From NCBI GenBank assembly GCA_016219185.1, contig JACRBZ010000066.1, positions 62,001-126,000 on the forward strand: a stretch of DNA of 64,000 bases, read 5' to 3'. The notes below the pieces were generated by a model. The model made no database searches, was not told where the DNA came from, and saw only the letters and a program-made list of their open reading frames with translations. Shown here in pieces: positions 45,757 through 53,655 of the stretch. Position 1 is the first letter of the stretch. The number at the start of each line of letters is the position of its first letter. The stretch comes from Deltaproteobacteria bacterium (GTDB taxonomy: Bacteria; Desulfobacterota; Desulfobacteria; Desulfobacterales; Desulfatirhabdiaceae). The translations under genes and the position numbers were made by a program.

Positions 45757-45776
45757 AACATACTCCCAAACGAATA

Positions 45777-45938
45777 TTATTTTTTGGCGATGCGTTTGTC
45801 CATGCCATCGTCTTTGCAATCGGGCGTGTAGCAGGAGTTATCCAGAAATTCACATTTTTCCTTGCAGGACGGACACTGGTCCGGCGGAGCGTCCGTTGTA
45901 AAGGTGTAACCGCAATTTTGACATTTCCAGCTTGTCAT
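45777..45938 (-). CDS. Rubredoxin-like protein
   Basis: Starting at 45938 after GGAGGGA, the 53-residue product MTSWKCQNCGYTFTTDAPPD contains CQNCG and CPSCKEKC, a rubredoxin-like domain as found at the end of rubrerythrins, with a cysteine-rich tail (DNSCYTPDC). It is probably an electron-transfer or iron-sensing partner in the stress run. Confidence 0.78.
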   Translation of the reverse strand: MTSWKCQNCGYTFTTDAPPDQCPSCKEKCEFLDNSCYTPDCKDDGMDKRIAKK

Positions 45939-46043
45939 ATTCCCTCCTTTTAAACAGGCGGGGCAGAGGTAAAGAAGGCAGAGGATATATCGGAACATCT
46001 TCTTTCTTTGCCTCAAGCCTTTCTGCGTTGAATTTGCTGATCC

Positions 46044-46418
46044 TTATGCCTTCCAGAGGCCGTGAAGATTACAATACTCTCTTGCGGTAACTGTTGCGGC
46101 ATCCAGCGTAAATGTAGCTTCAGGAACCTGACCGGGATTCAGAAACTGTCGATAGGCCTTGCCATCGGCAATGATTTCAATCCATTCAATAAAATGTTTT
46201 TCTTCCATGGGGTGAGCGACACTGCCAACTTTCACCTTGAAGCCGCCCGGCACCTTTTCGATTACCGGAACATGTTTTTCCTTTGCCGCGTCAACAGTGT
46301 TTTCAACCGTCTGTTTCATGGGCTGGCCGCAACAAACAAGCTCACCACCACCGGCATGAAGGACTTCAACGATATTGCCGCAGATCTCACATTTATAAAC
46401 TTGAAGTTTCTCGGTCAT
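46044..46418 (-). CDS. dfx: Desulfoferrodoxin (superoxide reductase)
   Basis: The 124-residue product has the N-terminal desulforedoxin-type site [20 protein letters not shown] plus VCCGQPM, and the catalytic C-terminal domain with [27 protein letters not shown] and EYCNLHGLW. This is a 2Fe superoxide reductase. It reduces superoxide to peroxide in the cytoplasm without releasing oxygen. AAAGGAGA precedes ATG 46418. It follows rubrerythrin, which can remove the peroxide. Confidence 0.95.
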   Translation of the reverse strand: MTEKLQVYKCEICGNIVEVLHAGGGELVCCGQPMKQTVENTVDAAKEKHVPVIEKVPGGFKVKVGSVAHPMEEKHFIEWIEIIADGKAYRQFLNPGQVPEATFTLDAATVTAREYCNLHGLWKA

Positions 46419-46499
46419 ACAATCTCCTTTCAACTGGTTAATATATGGATTTCGGATATTCTGGTTTGCCCCGTTCAAGGGGGGAAAGCCGAGGGATCG

Positions 46500-47075
46500 T
46501 TAATAATTTTCTCCCAGAAGCTCATAATGGGCCTGGGTATGGGCACAGGCCGGACACATGTCCGGCGCTTCTTCGCTTTCATGAAGATAACCGCAGTTCC
46601 GACATCGCCAGGTCACTTTTTTGTCTTTTTTGAATACTTTTCCAGTCTGAACATTGGCTGCCAGATCCCTGTAACGCTTTTCATGCTGTTTTTCAGCAAC
46701 CGAAACTTTTTCAAAAACCATGGCAACGGTTTCAAAACCTTCTGCTCTGGCGACTTTGGCAAACCCCGGGTAAAGGTCCGTGTGCTCTTCATGTTCCCCT
46801 GCTGCCGCTGCCAGCAGGTTTTCAAGGGTTGTTCCCACAGCGCCGGCTGGAAAACAAGACGTTATCTCCATCATGCCGCCTTCCAGAAAATTGAAGAACC
46901 GTTTGGCGTGTTCTTTTTCCTGATTGGCTGTTTCGGTAAAAATATCGGCAATCTGGACATAACCTTCCTTGGCGGCCTTGCTGGCAAAATAAGTATAGCG
47001 ATTTCTCGCCTGGGATTCACCCGCAAAAGCCTTCAGCAGATTTTTTTCAGTTTGAGTTCCTGTGATACCGGGCAC
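46500..47075 (-). CDS. rbr: Rubrerythrin
   Basis: The GTG at 47075 follows AAGGAGG and gives 191 residues. The ferritin-like diiron domain shows LLKAFAGESQARNRYTYFA, ANQEKEHAKRF and AAAGEHEEHTDLYP. The C-terminal rubredoxin domain has WRCRNCGYLHES and CPACAHTQAHYE. Rubrerythrin reduces hydrogen peroxide to water with electrons from rubredoxin. The ORF track extends upstream over the preceding gene. Confidence 0.95.
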   Translation of the reverse strand: MPGITGTQTEKNLLKAFAGESQARNRYTYFASKAAKEGYVQIADIFTETANQEKEHAKRFFNFLEGGMMEITSCFPAGAVGTTLENLLAAAAGEHEEHTDLYPGFAKVARAEGFETVAMVFEKVSVAEKQHEKRYRDLAANVQTGKVFKKDKKVTWRCRNCGYLHESEEAPDMCPACAHTQAHYELLGENY

Positions 47076-47088
47076 GTATTTCCTCCTT

Positions 47089-47367
47089 TTAAGTTGATAT
47101 TTTTCTTTTATCCTCATGCCACCAGCCTTTTTGCTGGTGGGCTTTTTTTTCCTGTTCTGCAATTTTTTTCAACCGGTATGCTGCGTCCCGCAGTATACCA
47201 TACATAATTCCGCAGCCGACATCCTCTCTTTCTACATCACCCTGATCCGCAAGTGCAATCATCTCGTCTACGAGTTTGAGTGTCCGGTTAATGTTGGTAT
47301 CGCAGGGTTTCACGGCAATGGCTTTCTTTCTATTAAAAGTTGTCTGAATTATTGTTTCCAATGTCAT
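47089..47367 (-). CDS. Small conserved-looking hypothetical protein heading the stress run
   Basis: A 92-residue soluble protein with two cysteines (VKPCDTNIN and VGCGIMYGILRDAAYRL) and a basic C-terminus. Its stop is 14 bases before the rubrerythrin start. No family recognised. As the first gene after the sigma-54-like site, it is probably part of the oxidative-stress transcript. Confidence 0.7.
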   Translation of the reverse strand: MTLETIIQTTFNRKKAIAVKPCDTNINRTLKLVDEMIALADQGDVEREDVGCGIMYGILRDAAYRLKKIAEQEKKAHQQKGWWHEDKRKIST

Positions 47368-47472
47368 TGACTTAAGGAATTCATCCGGAAAAGTCCTGTC
47401 TTTGAAAAAGGGGGACTTTTGCTTTAAATGGCAATCGGATCAATTGATTTATTCGATTACTATAGTTGCTTA

Positions 47473-47487
47473 TCAATTTTCGTGCCA
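47473..47487 (-). promoter_or_regulatory. Candidate sigma-54 promoter for the oxidative-stress cluster
   Basis: On the minus strand TGGCAC-GAAAA-TTGA matches the -24/-12 consensus TGGCAC-N5-TTGC except for the last base. It lies about 105 bases before the first gene of the run, and the run ends with a sigma-54 activator gene. The rest of the 47368-47775 gap is AT-rich, with no gene. Confidence 0.5.
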
Positions 47488-47691
47488 TGGAAAAACATTA
47501 TCTTGAAATTTATATATTTTAAATATATACAAGCTGTTATATAATATAAAATATTCTATTCGAAAACAGGGTCCATTTTAATCTCTCAGGATGATACAGC
47601 ATCAGAAAGACATATTCATCTCCTGGAAGAAGATAACCTGTTATGATTTATTGTTAATAAATATTTTATCATCTGTGCGCCTTCAAATTTA

Positions 47692-47730
47692 GATACACTT
47701 GTGTATCATGAGACACAATGACCATGTCTC
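47692..47730. promoter_or_regulatory. Two adjacent palindromes upstream of the AsmA-like gene
   Basis: GATACAC-TT-GTGTATC is a perfect seven-base dyad. It is followed after two bases by GAGACA-N9-TGTCTC. Both lie 45-85 bases before the AsmA-like start and look like operators. The regulator is unknown. Confidence 0.5.
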
Positions 47731-47775
47731 AAAACCGGTCTGCCGGTGAACCATTGTTGGCGCAGCAGGAGGAAT

Positions 47776-50031
47776 ATGACATTTCGAACCCTTAGACGCA
47801 TTATCCTGGCACTTTTTCTGGCTGTCTTATGTTCCGGAACCGGTTTATTTCTGATGATGCGCAATCCATCGGTGCAGCGCTACGGACTCACTCGGATTTC
47901 ACGGGAAATCGGCTATGACCTGAATGCCGGAAGCATGGGTTTGAGCTTGGGAATAAAACCCGGCATCCGTGTTCAGGACATTCAGGTCAGCACAAAGCAG
48001 GGAAAGGTGTTGCTGTCCGCATCCGTTCTTACCCTTACCCCGCATCTTTCCGATCTTTTTCTTTCAGGCGCCGGGACCTTTTTTTCCGGGTCTGTTGAAG
48101 CCAGAAACCTGAGGTTTCAACTGGATGAATCCGGTGGAATCAAAGATTATGCCCTGCCTCAAGTTGTTTTTCAGGGGAAATATGACCTGAACAAGCGGCT
48201 GCTGCAGATCGCATCCCTGAAAATCATCACTCCCGAGACATCCTTGTCGGCAACAGGACATGTTCAGCTCAGCCCCACAGCATCTCCTTATCTGGACCTG
48301 TCCGTTTCCAGCCCGTTTATGACGGTTGATACCTTAAAATCCCTGCTTCCGGCGCTGCTGCTCCCCGAATGGATCGACCGCGAACTGCTTTCCGTGATTA
48401 AAAAAGGCGATATCCGAATGGATACTGTTTCGCTGAAGGGCGATCTGGAACAGATTAAAACCCTGGATCAACTGGAACATGCAAAGGTTCTGGGTTTGAA
48501 TCTGACCCTGCGAAACCTGGTGATGCAACGCCCTGATGGGAACACTCCGGAGCTTCGGGATGTCTTCTGCGCCTTAAGCATCAAGGACGGAGCGCTTTCA
48601 CTGGATGGCCTTTCCGGCCGCCTTTTGCAATCCGCTTTTCAAAACTCATCCGTTGACATTCCAAATATATACGCAGACCGCATGCATTATCTGACCAAGA
48701 CTGAAGCAAGCCTTAGCTTATCGGATGTGAATCATCTGAAAAACCTGTCGTTTTTTCCTGCGGATGTTCAGCAGGAAATCCGGGCGCTGCAAGAGATCGA
48801 CGGTACTGCCGACATCCGTGCATCGATTGAGTATGAAACCGGCCAGCCTTTTCCGAAAATCATCACCAGCGCCATCTCGCTGCAATCCATCAAGGTGGCT
48901 CACCCGCTGTTGCGGCTGCCGTTGATTCTCGAAACCGCTGCAATCGATTCGGAACCCGATCAACCCATGCAATTTTCAGGACGCGGATCCTGGGGAAAGA
49001 GCGAATTTCAGGTTCAGGGCACTGCCGATAGTACCTGTGAACACGTATCCGCAAGGGCAACCACCCGAGCGGATGTCAGGGAAGTGATTGAATTGGGGCT
49101 GCCGCATGCAGTGATCGGCGACTGGATTTACGGTCCGCTCGATGCCGAAGGTCTGTTGAGTAACGGTTGTGCAATCCTTGATTCTGCCAGGATCGATATG
49201 GGAAAAGGGTATCTGCGGTTCAAGGGCAGGCAGGCCAATTTGGGATTTGGCCGCCTTGCACCCGAAATGCATTGGATCGGTCATATTCATCTTGTTCAAG
49301 AACGGGCGCAAAACCTGATTCAACTGATTCACCCCGGTGCTGATTTGCTTGATGGCAGTGTCTCGGTGGAAGGTGTGTTGACACTGAAAAATTCAGACGG
49401 AACCGGCGCTTTTTCCGGATTGGACGGTCATGCCACATTGGTGGTGGAAAAAGGCTGGATTCGCCAGAACAATGTCATTTTGAATGCGCTGGCCCTGATC
49501 AGTCTGGAGAATATTTTCAAACCGGGCACATCCGGAGTTCAGGATGGGCGGCTCTATTTTGATCGGATTGAAGGAGATATCGAAATTGAAAAGGGGAAGA
49601 TTCTGGTTCAGAATCTGACCTTGAAAAGCCCTGCGATAAATGTTGCTGGAGCCGGAACCATTGACCTGAATCGGGATCATCTCCAGCTCAGGATCGGGCT
49701 TGAACCCTTGGGGATGGCGGACAAACTTGTCAGCAGTATCCCGGTAATCGGAAATATTCTGACTGGAAAAGAAAAATCCCTCATCGTGTATTCCCTGGAT
49801 GTTACCGGCTCGCTGTCAAATCCACAGATCAAAAATGTTCCCATGAAAAACCTGGGGGAAAGCGCTCTTGGATATCTTGAACGGTTGGTGTATACCCCGG
49901 AACGCATCATGAAGTCCTTGAAATCCCTGAAGGGCCCTGCCCGGCCGGTTTTTCCGGATTACCATGCGGAATTTGATCGGATGGCTCCCGGACCCTGTCC
50001 CCCGTCTCCTATCATATCTGTTCCCAGGTGA
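47776..50031 (+). CDS. AsmA-like/DUF3971-type envelope protein
   Basis: I start at 47776, where AGGAGG precedes the ATG, giving 751 residues. A single N-terminal anchor (ILALFLAVLCSGTGLFLMM) is followed by a long beta-rich periplasmic region with repeated LKNSDGTG-, ARNLRFQL- and VQNLTLKSPAINVAGAGTID-type strands. The AsmA C-terminal pattern is LSNPQIKNVPMKNLGESALG. Such proteins form bridge-like lipid-transfer grooves between inner and outer membranes. The substrate is not known. The 3' end overlaps the end of convergent pilB by 20 bases. Confidence 0.82.
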   Translation: MTFRTLRRIILALFLAVLCSGTGLFLMMRNPSVQRYGLTRISREIGYDLNAGSMGLSLGIKPGIRVQDIQVSTKQGKVLLSASVLTLTPHLSDLFLSGAGTFFSGSVEARNLRFQLDESGGIKDYALPQVVFQGKYDLNKRLLQIASLKIITPETSLSATGHVQLSPTASPYLDLSVSSPFMTVDTLKSLLPALLLPEWIDRELLSVIKKGDIRMDTVSLKGDLEQIKTLDQLEHAKVLGLNLTLRNLVMQRPDGNTPELRDVFCALSIKDGALSLDGLSGRLLQSAFQNSSVDIPNIYADRMHYLTKTEASLSLSDVNHLKNLSFFPADVQQEIRALQEIDGTADIRASIEYETGQPFPKIITSAISLQSIKVAHPLLRLPLILETAAIDSEPDQPMQFSGRGSWGKSEFQVQGTADSTCEHVSARATTRADVREVIELGLPHAVIGDWIYGPLDAEGLLSNGCAILDSARIDMGKGYLRFKGRQANLGFGRLAPEMHWIGHIHLVQERAQNLIQLIHPGADLLDGSVSVEGVLTLKNSDGTGAFSGLDGHATLVVEKGWIRQNNVILNALALISLENIFKPGTSGVQDGRLYFDRIEGDIEIEKGKILVQNLTLKSPAINVAGAGTIDLNRDHLQLRIGLEPLGMADKLVSSIPVIGNILTGKEKSLIVYSLDVTGSLSNPQIKNVPMKNLGESALGYLERLVYTPERIMKSLKSLKGPARPVFPDYHAEFDRMAPGPCPPSPIISVPR

Positions 50032-51829
50032 CCCGGAGGACTTCCTGATAGGTGGTTTCACCTCCCAGGAGCTTTTTAACGGCATTCTCCCTGAGGGAGA
50101 TCATTCCCTGAGAAATGGCCTCATGCCTCAGGACATCCAAATCCACATTGCTGTTTGTCAGGCGTTTCATGGCCTCTGAATACGCCAAAACCTCATAGAT
50201 GGCGACTCTTCCATGATAACCGGTTCCTCGGCAGCGATCGCAGCCCTTTCCTCGGAACAGACGGATGATTCCGCTCCGGCGGGTTGCAAGACCCATTTGC
50301 AGCAGTTCCGCGGCATCCATTTCAAAGGCTTCCTTGCAGTGAGGGCATATTTTTCGAACCAGTCGCTGGGACAGTATGCCCACCAGGGTTGCCTGAATCA
50401 GAAATGCCGGCACGCCGAGATCCAGCAGCCGGATGACGGTGGAAGGCGCATCGTTGGTGTGAATGGTCGACAACACGAGATGCCCGGTAAGGGCCGCCTG
50501 AATGGCATTCTGGGCGGTTTCCAGATCCCGCATTTCTCCGACCATGATGATGTCCGGGTCCTGTCTCAAAATGTTACGCAGAATCGTTGCAAAGGTGATT
50601 CCGATCGCAGGCTGCACCGCAATCTGGTTAAAATCCTCATGCACCATTTCAATAGGATCTTCAATGGTGGTAATGTTGAGGGTGGAGGAAGACAATTCCT
50701 TGAGCGTGGAATAGAGGGTGGTGGATTTTCCGCTTCCCGTTGGGCCGCAGACCAGCACAATTCCGTGGGGCAGCTTGATGAAATGGTTGTAGCGGATCAA
50801 ATCCGTTTGGCTGAACCCCAGTTTATCCAGATCCTGGAATAGAATGTCCGGATCCATGACGCGCATGACCACTTTTTCGCCAAATGCAACCGGAATCGTC
50901 GAAATACGGATTTCAACCTCTACTCCCGCCTTGCTGGTCTTGATTCTTCCATCCTGCGGCCGCCGTTTCTCGGACATATCCATACGGGAGAGATTTTTAA
51001 TGCGGCTGACAATTGCCGGATGCACGTTCCTGGGAAGCCGGTAAATGGTGTGAAGCAAACCGTCAATCCGCATCCGGACCAGACTGACATCCCGTTTGGG
51101 CTCGATGTGAATATCGCTTGCCCGCTGATCCAGCGCATAGGTGAACAAGTGATTGACGGCATTGATAATGTGCTGATCATTGGATGGAACCTCGTCCGCG
51201 GATTTCAAACGGACATACTGCTCCAGATTGCTCAGATCAACGCCGGTACTTCCAAAGCGGTTTTCGGCTTCTGAAATGAAATGCCTGAAGCCATAGAACT
51301 CACTGATGTACTTTATGATATCCGACCGGGAGCTGAAAACCACCTCCACCTTCATCTGGCTGGCGCGGGAAATATCATTGATGGCTTCATGGTCAAAGGG
51401 ATTGGCCATTGCAACGGTCAGGGTGTTATTCTGAATGGAAAGCGGCAGCATCAGGTTTTTGAAAGCAAATGACCGGGGAATGGTCGTTGTCACCTGGGTT
51501 AAATCCAGCTTCAGGGGGTCTATTTTCCGATAGGGAACCTGCCACGCTTCAGCCATGATCCGGCACAGGGTATCTTCGTCCAGAAGGCGTGAAGGAGAAT
51601 CCGCGCGGGTAAGGTTCAAGGATGCCAGCACATCAATGGCGGTCAGGGACGCGCTGTCTTTCTGGTGGTCCCCATTGCCGGACGGGGAGTGCTTTTTCTC
51701 AAGCTTCTGCAAAAGGCCATCATAATGCCTGCGTATTTCCCTTGCATTATGCTCGGAGATGGCCCCTTTCGTCAGCAATACTTTCAGGATATCATCAGGG
51801 GATGACAAACGCCGCGCTGCTATGGTCAT
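50012..51829 (-). CDS. pilB: Type IV pilus assembly ATPase PilB (GspE family)
   Basis: A 605-residue extension ATPase. The N-terminal MshEN-like domain has LLDEDTLCRIMAEAWQVPYR, and the central part has ASDIHIEP. Walker A is LVCGPTGSGKSTTLYSTL, the Asp box and Walker B follow (QDPDIIMVGEMRD, TGHLVLSTIHTND), and the zinc motif pairs CPHC with CDRCRGTGYHGR. It powers pilin polymerisation at the inner membrane. It is the only assembly motor seen. No pilT, pilC or secretin is in the window. Confidence 0.94.
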   Translation of the reverse strand: MTIAARRLSSPDDILKVLLTKGAISEHNAREIRRHYDGLLQKLEKKHSPSGNGDHQKDSASLTAIDVLASLNLTRADSPSRLLDEDTLCRIMAEAWQVPYRKIDPLKLDLTQVTTTIPRSFAFKNLMLPLSIQNNTLTVAMANPFDHEAINDISRASQMKVEVVFSSRSDIIKYISEFYGFRHFISEAENRFGSTGVDLSNLEQYVRLKSADEVPSNDQHIINAVNHLFTYALDQRASDIHIEPKRDVSLVRMRIDGLLHTIYRLPRNVHPAIVSRIKNLSRMDMSEKRRPQDGRIKTSKAGVEVEIRISTIPVAFGEKVVMRVMDPDILFQDLDKLGFSQTDLIRYNHFIKLPHGIVLVCGPTGSGKSTTLYSTLKELSSSTLNITTIEDPIEMVHEDFNQIAVQPAIGITFATILRNILRQDPDIIMVGEMRDLETAQNAIQAALTGHLVLSTIHTNDAPSTVIRLLDLGVPAFLIQATLVGILSQRLVRKICPHCKEAFEMDAAELLQMGLATRRSGIIRLFRGKGCDRCRGTGYHGRVAIYEVLAYSEAMKRLTNSNVDLDVLRHEAISQGMISLRENAVKKLLGGETTYQEVLRVTWEQI

Positions 51830-51831
51830 AT

Positions 51832-52065
51832 CTAATAGAGTCCAGTAACAATTTGAATCTTCTCGTTAAGCATCGCGATGAGTTCGGTGGGGAAATACAC
51901 AGCCTTTCCTTCAACCTTGGTGATTGGTGCGACGATGACCAGTGGACCACTTCGATTGGCTGCATCCGGTGAGATGATGACGCATGGACGGGTCTTTTTG
52001 ATTTCAGCTCCCATTGTCGGATCCAGGTTGGCCCAGTACACATCGCCTCTTTTAGGATAACTCAT
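51832..52065 (-). pseudogene. MazF/PemK toxin with internal deletion
   Basis: Starting at 52065, MSYPKRGDVYWANLDPTMGA and RPCVIISPDAANRSGPLVIV are a normal MazF N-terminus. After VYFPTEL the sequence jumps to MLNEKIQIVTGLY, the usual final helix. About 35 residues containing the LDKDS...Q(I/L)R.IDK catalytic segment are missing, with the frame kept. At 77 residues it is unlikely to cleave RNA. The start overlaps the antitoxin stop by four bases. Confidence 0.75.
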
Positions 52066-52310
52066 TTCCAATTCTCCAATGTGGAGTCCTCCCATTGTGA
52101 GTTCACTAAAAGATCTTCGGCGGCGGATTCCAGGCAAGCCTTTTCCAATTGCTGATAAGCCCATTCCTTTTTCAGGTCATGCAGGTAGCGTCGACACGCT
52201 TCTTCAAAAAACTCCCTTCGGGTTTTAAATGGATTCGATCGTTCGATCTCTTCCACTAAAGACTTATGAAAAAGCGTAGTGGTTTTTATCATTTCGTGGT
52301 TATGATGCAT
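52062..52310 (-). CDS. MazE-type antitoxin (ribbon-helix-helix-like)
   Basis: An 82-residue protein with TTTLFHKSLVEEIERS, a helix of the ribbon-helix-helix type, and an acidic, tryptophan-containing C-terminus (VNSQWEDSTLENWK) suited to toxin binding. It is directly upstream of the damaged mazF with an ATGA overlap. GGGAG precedes the ATG. It may still act as a repressor. Confidence 0.7.
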   Translation of the reverse strand: MHHNHEMIKTTTLFHKSLVEEIERSNPFKTRREFFEEACRRYLHDLKKEWAYQQLEKACLESAAEDLLVNSQWEDSTLENWK

Positions 52311-52604
52311 TTTAATTAGACTCCCGAGTTAAGGTTGACGATGCCATATCTGGCTTCGAAACCTTCCAATTCTTCGGAAAAGCCAGATTCTTGGAAAAGG
52401 CAACATCTGCAATTCCGATCTTGAGTGCCAACTGGCTTAACATGTCGTATTAACCTACTCGTCATATAACTCAAATATATCACAGGGCACCAAAGAATCA
52501 AGAAGCTGTTCATCGGCCGTGTCAGAACTGGCGGATTCGAAAAGAATTCCTTATTCCTCCTATTCGAATCCACTGATTATATATTACACGGTATCGGGCT
52601 GGGT
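52311..52604. other. Intergenic stretch, possible degenerate coding sequence
   Basis: A minus-strand ORF (52316-52573) shows no motif, and its frame reads across AT-rich, promoter-like sequence. Another frame gives a short IADVAFSKNLAFPKNW-like peptide. I cannot identify a gene here. It probably holds the promoter of the mazEF remnant. Confidence 0.4.
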
Positions 52605-53231
52605 TTATGGGGATAACGGTTGGGGGGGTTGAGGCGCAGGGGCCAGCCGTTTTTTGACACTCGCGTCAAAGGTGTCGGCTTCTTTTTGAAATACGGCCCG
52701 CCGCTTTTCATAGTCATCCACCCGCACATCCAGGGCGCTCACTTTTTCATTATAGGCCTTGATGGCGGCATTTCCGGAAAGGGTTTTCCTTTCTTCGGAA
52801 AGGGCCAGCGATTCTTTTACGAACTGAGCATTTTCTGCGTCCAAGGCGGTTTTGATTTTCAGAAGCTGGTCAATCCGGGACGGATCAGTCGAAATATCCT
52901 CTGATTGCGATGAGTCCGCAGCCGAATCGCCGCTCTGAGGTTTTTCCGACATCTTCAGGTTCTGACCGTTCGTGGTGTTTCGGCCAGAAGGTTGTTCAGC
53001 CGCTGAAGGTACGGCAGGGGAGGGCGCGTTTTCATAAACAGATATCCCCTGCCGCTGTTTTTCCGGAACATCGGCAAGATTGTCCGTAAAGCGGATCACC
53101 CCGCCGGCATCCTTATACCGGTACATCTCCGCCCAAATCGGATGTGATGAAAGGAACACTCCCATCATTGCGATGAGAGCAAAACGTTTCATTCTCCAAG
53201 AACTCCGAGCAATAAAGCTCAACACCATCAT
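52605..53231 (-). CDS. DUF4124-domain periplasmic protein
   Basis: The product carries an export signal (MKRFALIAMMGVFLSSHPIW) and then EMYRYKDAGGVIRFTDNLAD, the DUF4124 motif. A low-complexity Ser/Gln linker and a coiled-coil C-terminal region (IDQLLKIKTALDAENAQFVK) follow. Two starts are possible. 53231 has GAGGAG at good spacing and 53192 gives the shorter signal peptide. It is co-directional with pilY1 and may be part of the pilus region. Function is unknown. Confidence 0.75.
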   Translation of the reverse strand: MMVLSFIARSSWRMKRFALIAMMGVFLSSHPIWAEMYRYKDAGGVIRFTDNLADVPEKQRQGISVYENAPSPAVPSAAEQPSGRNTTNGQNLKMSEKPQSGDSAADSSQSEDISTDPSRIDQLLKIKTALDAENAQFVKESLALSEERKTLSGNAAIKAYNEKVSALDVRVDDYEKRRAVFQKEADTFDASVKKRLAPAPQPPQPLSP

Positions 53232-53244
53232 GTAAGCGATCTCC

Positions 53245-53643
53245 TCAGTTGGCGGGGTCAGTTGAGTGAGGTGACATTTTTTTAATGCTTTCAGCCTTGA
53301 TAGCGCCCCCGGAAAGTATAACCCCTTTCACCAGCACCCGTTGTCCTTTCGTGAAATCGTCTAATTTAATTTCTCCATCATTTTGATCCAGCAACGCTGT
53401 CTTGAACTTACTTCCCGCAATGAACTTTGTAATAACAATTCGTTTTTCCCCGACAATTATAAAGGATTCTTTCTGATTTACTTCCATCACCAATGCATTG
53501 ATTGTAACATCCTCCGCATCATCAGGATCGATCGTCGAGTCTGTGGCTGCAGTCGAAGGATTCAGGTAAAAAAATCCCAATATCCATACGGTCAGCAATC
53601 CCAATAAAAAAACATTTCTAAAGGTTCTTTTACAAAAATTCAT
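53245..53643 (-). CDS. Exported hypothetical protein, DUF5666-like
   Basis: A 132-residue protein with a signal or anchor (VFLLGLLTVWILGFFYLNPS) followed by a small beta-rich domain: INALVMEVNQKESFIIVG, TKGQRVLVKGVILSGGAIKA. This recalls OB-like DUF5666 repeats of secreted proteins. It lies 13 bases before the pilY1 end and 14 bases before the next gene, so it is likely in the pilus transcript. Confidence 0.65.
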   Translation of the reverse strand: MNFCKRTFRNVFLLGLLTVWILGFFYLNPSTAATDSTIDPDDAEDVTINALVMEVNQKESFIIVGEKRIVITKFIAGSKFKTALLDQNDGEIKLDDFTKGQRVLVKGVILSGGAIKAESIKKMSPHSTDPAN

Positions 53644-53655
53644 TAACCCCTCCCC

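Noticed and set aside
45777-46016. Upstream-extended start for the rubredoxin-like gene
   Set aside because: The extra codons encode a Cys/Leu-rich stretch with no ribosome-binding site, while 45938 has GGAGGGA at proper spacing.
52316-52573. 85-codon minus-strand ORF upstream of the mazEF remnant
   Set aside because: It reads through AT-rich promoter-like sequence. No start signal or family resemblance.
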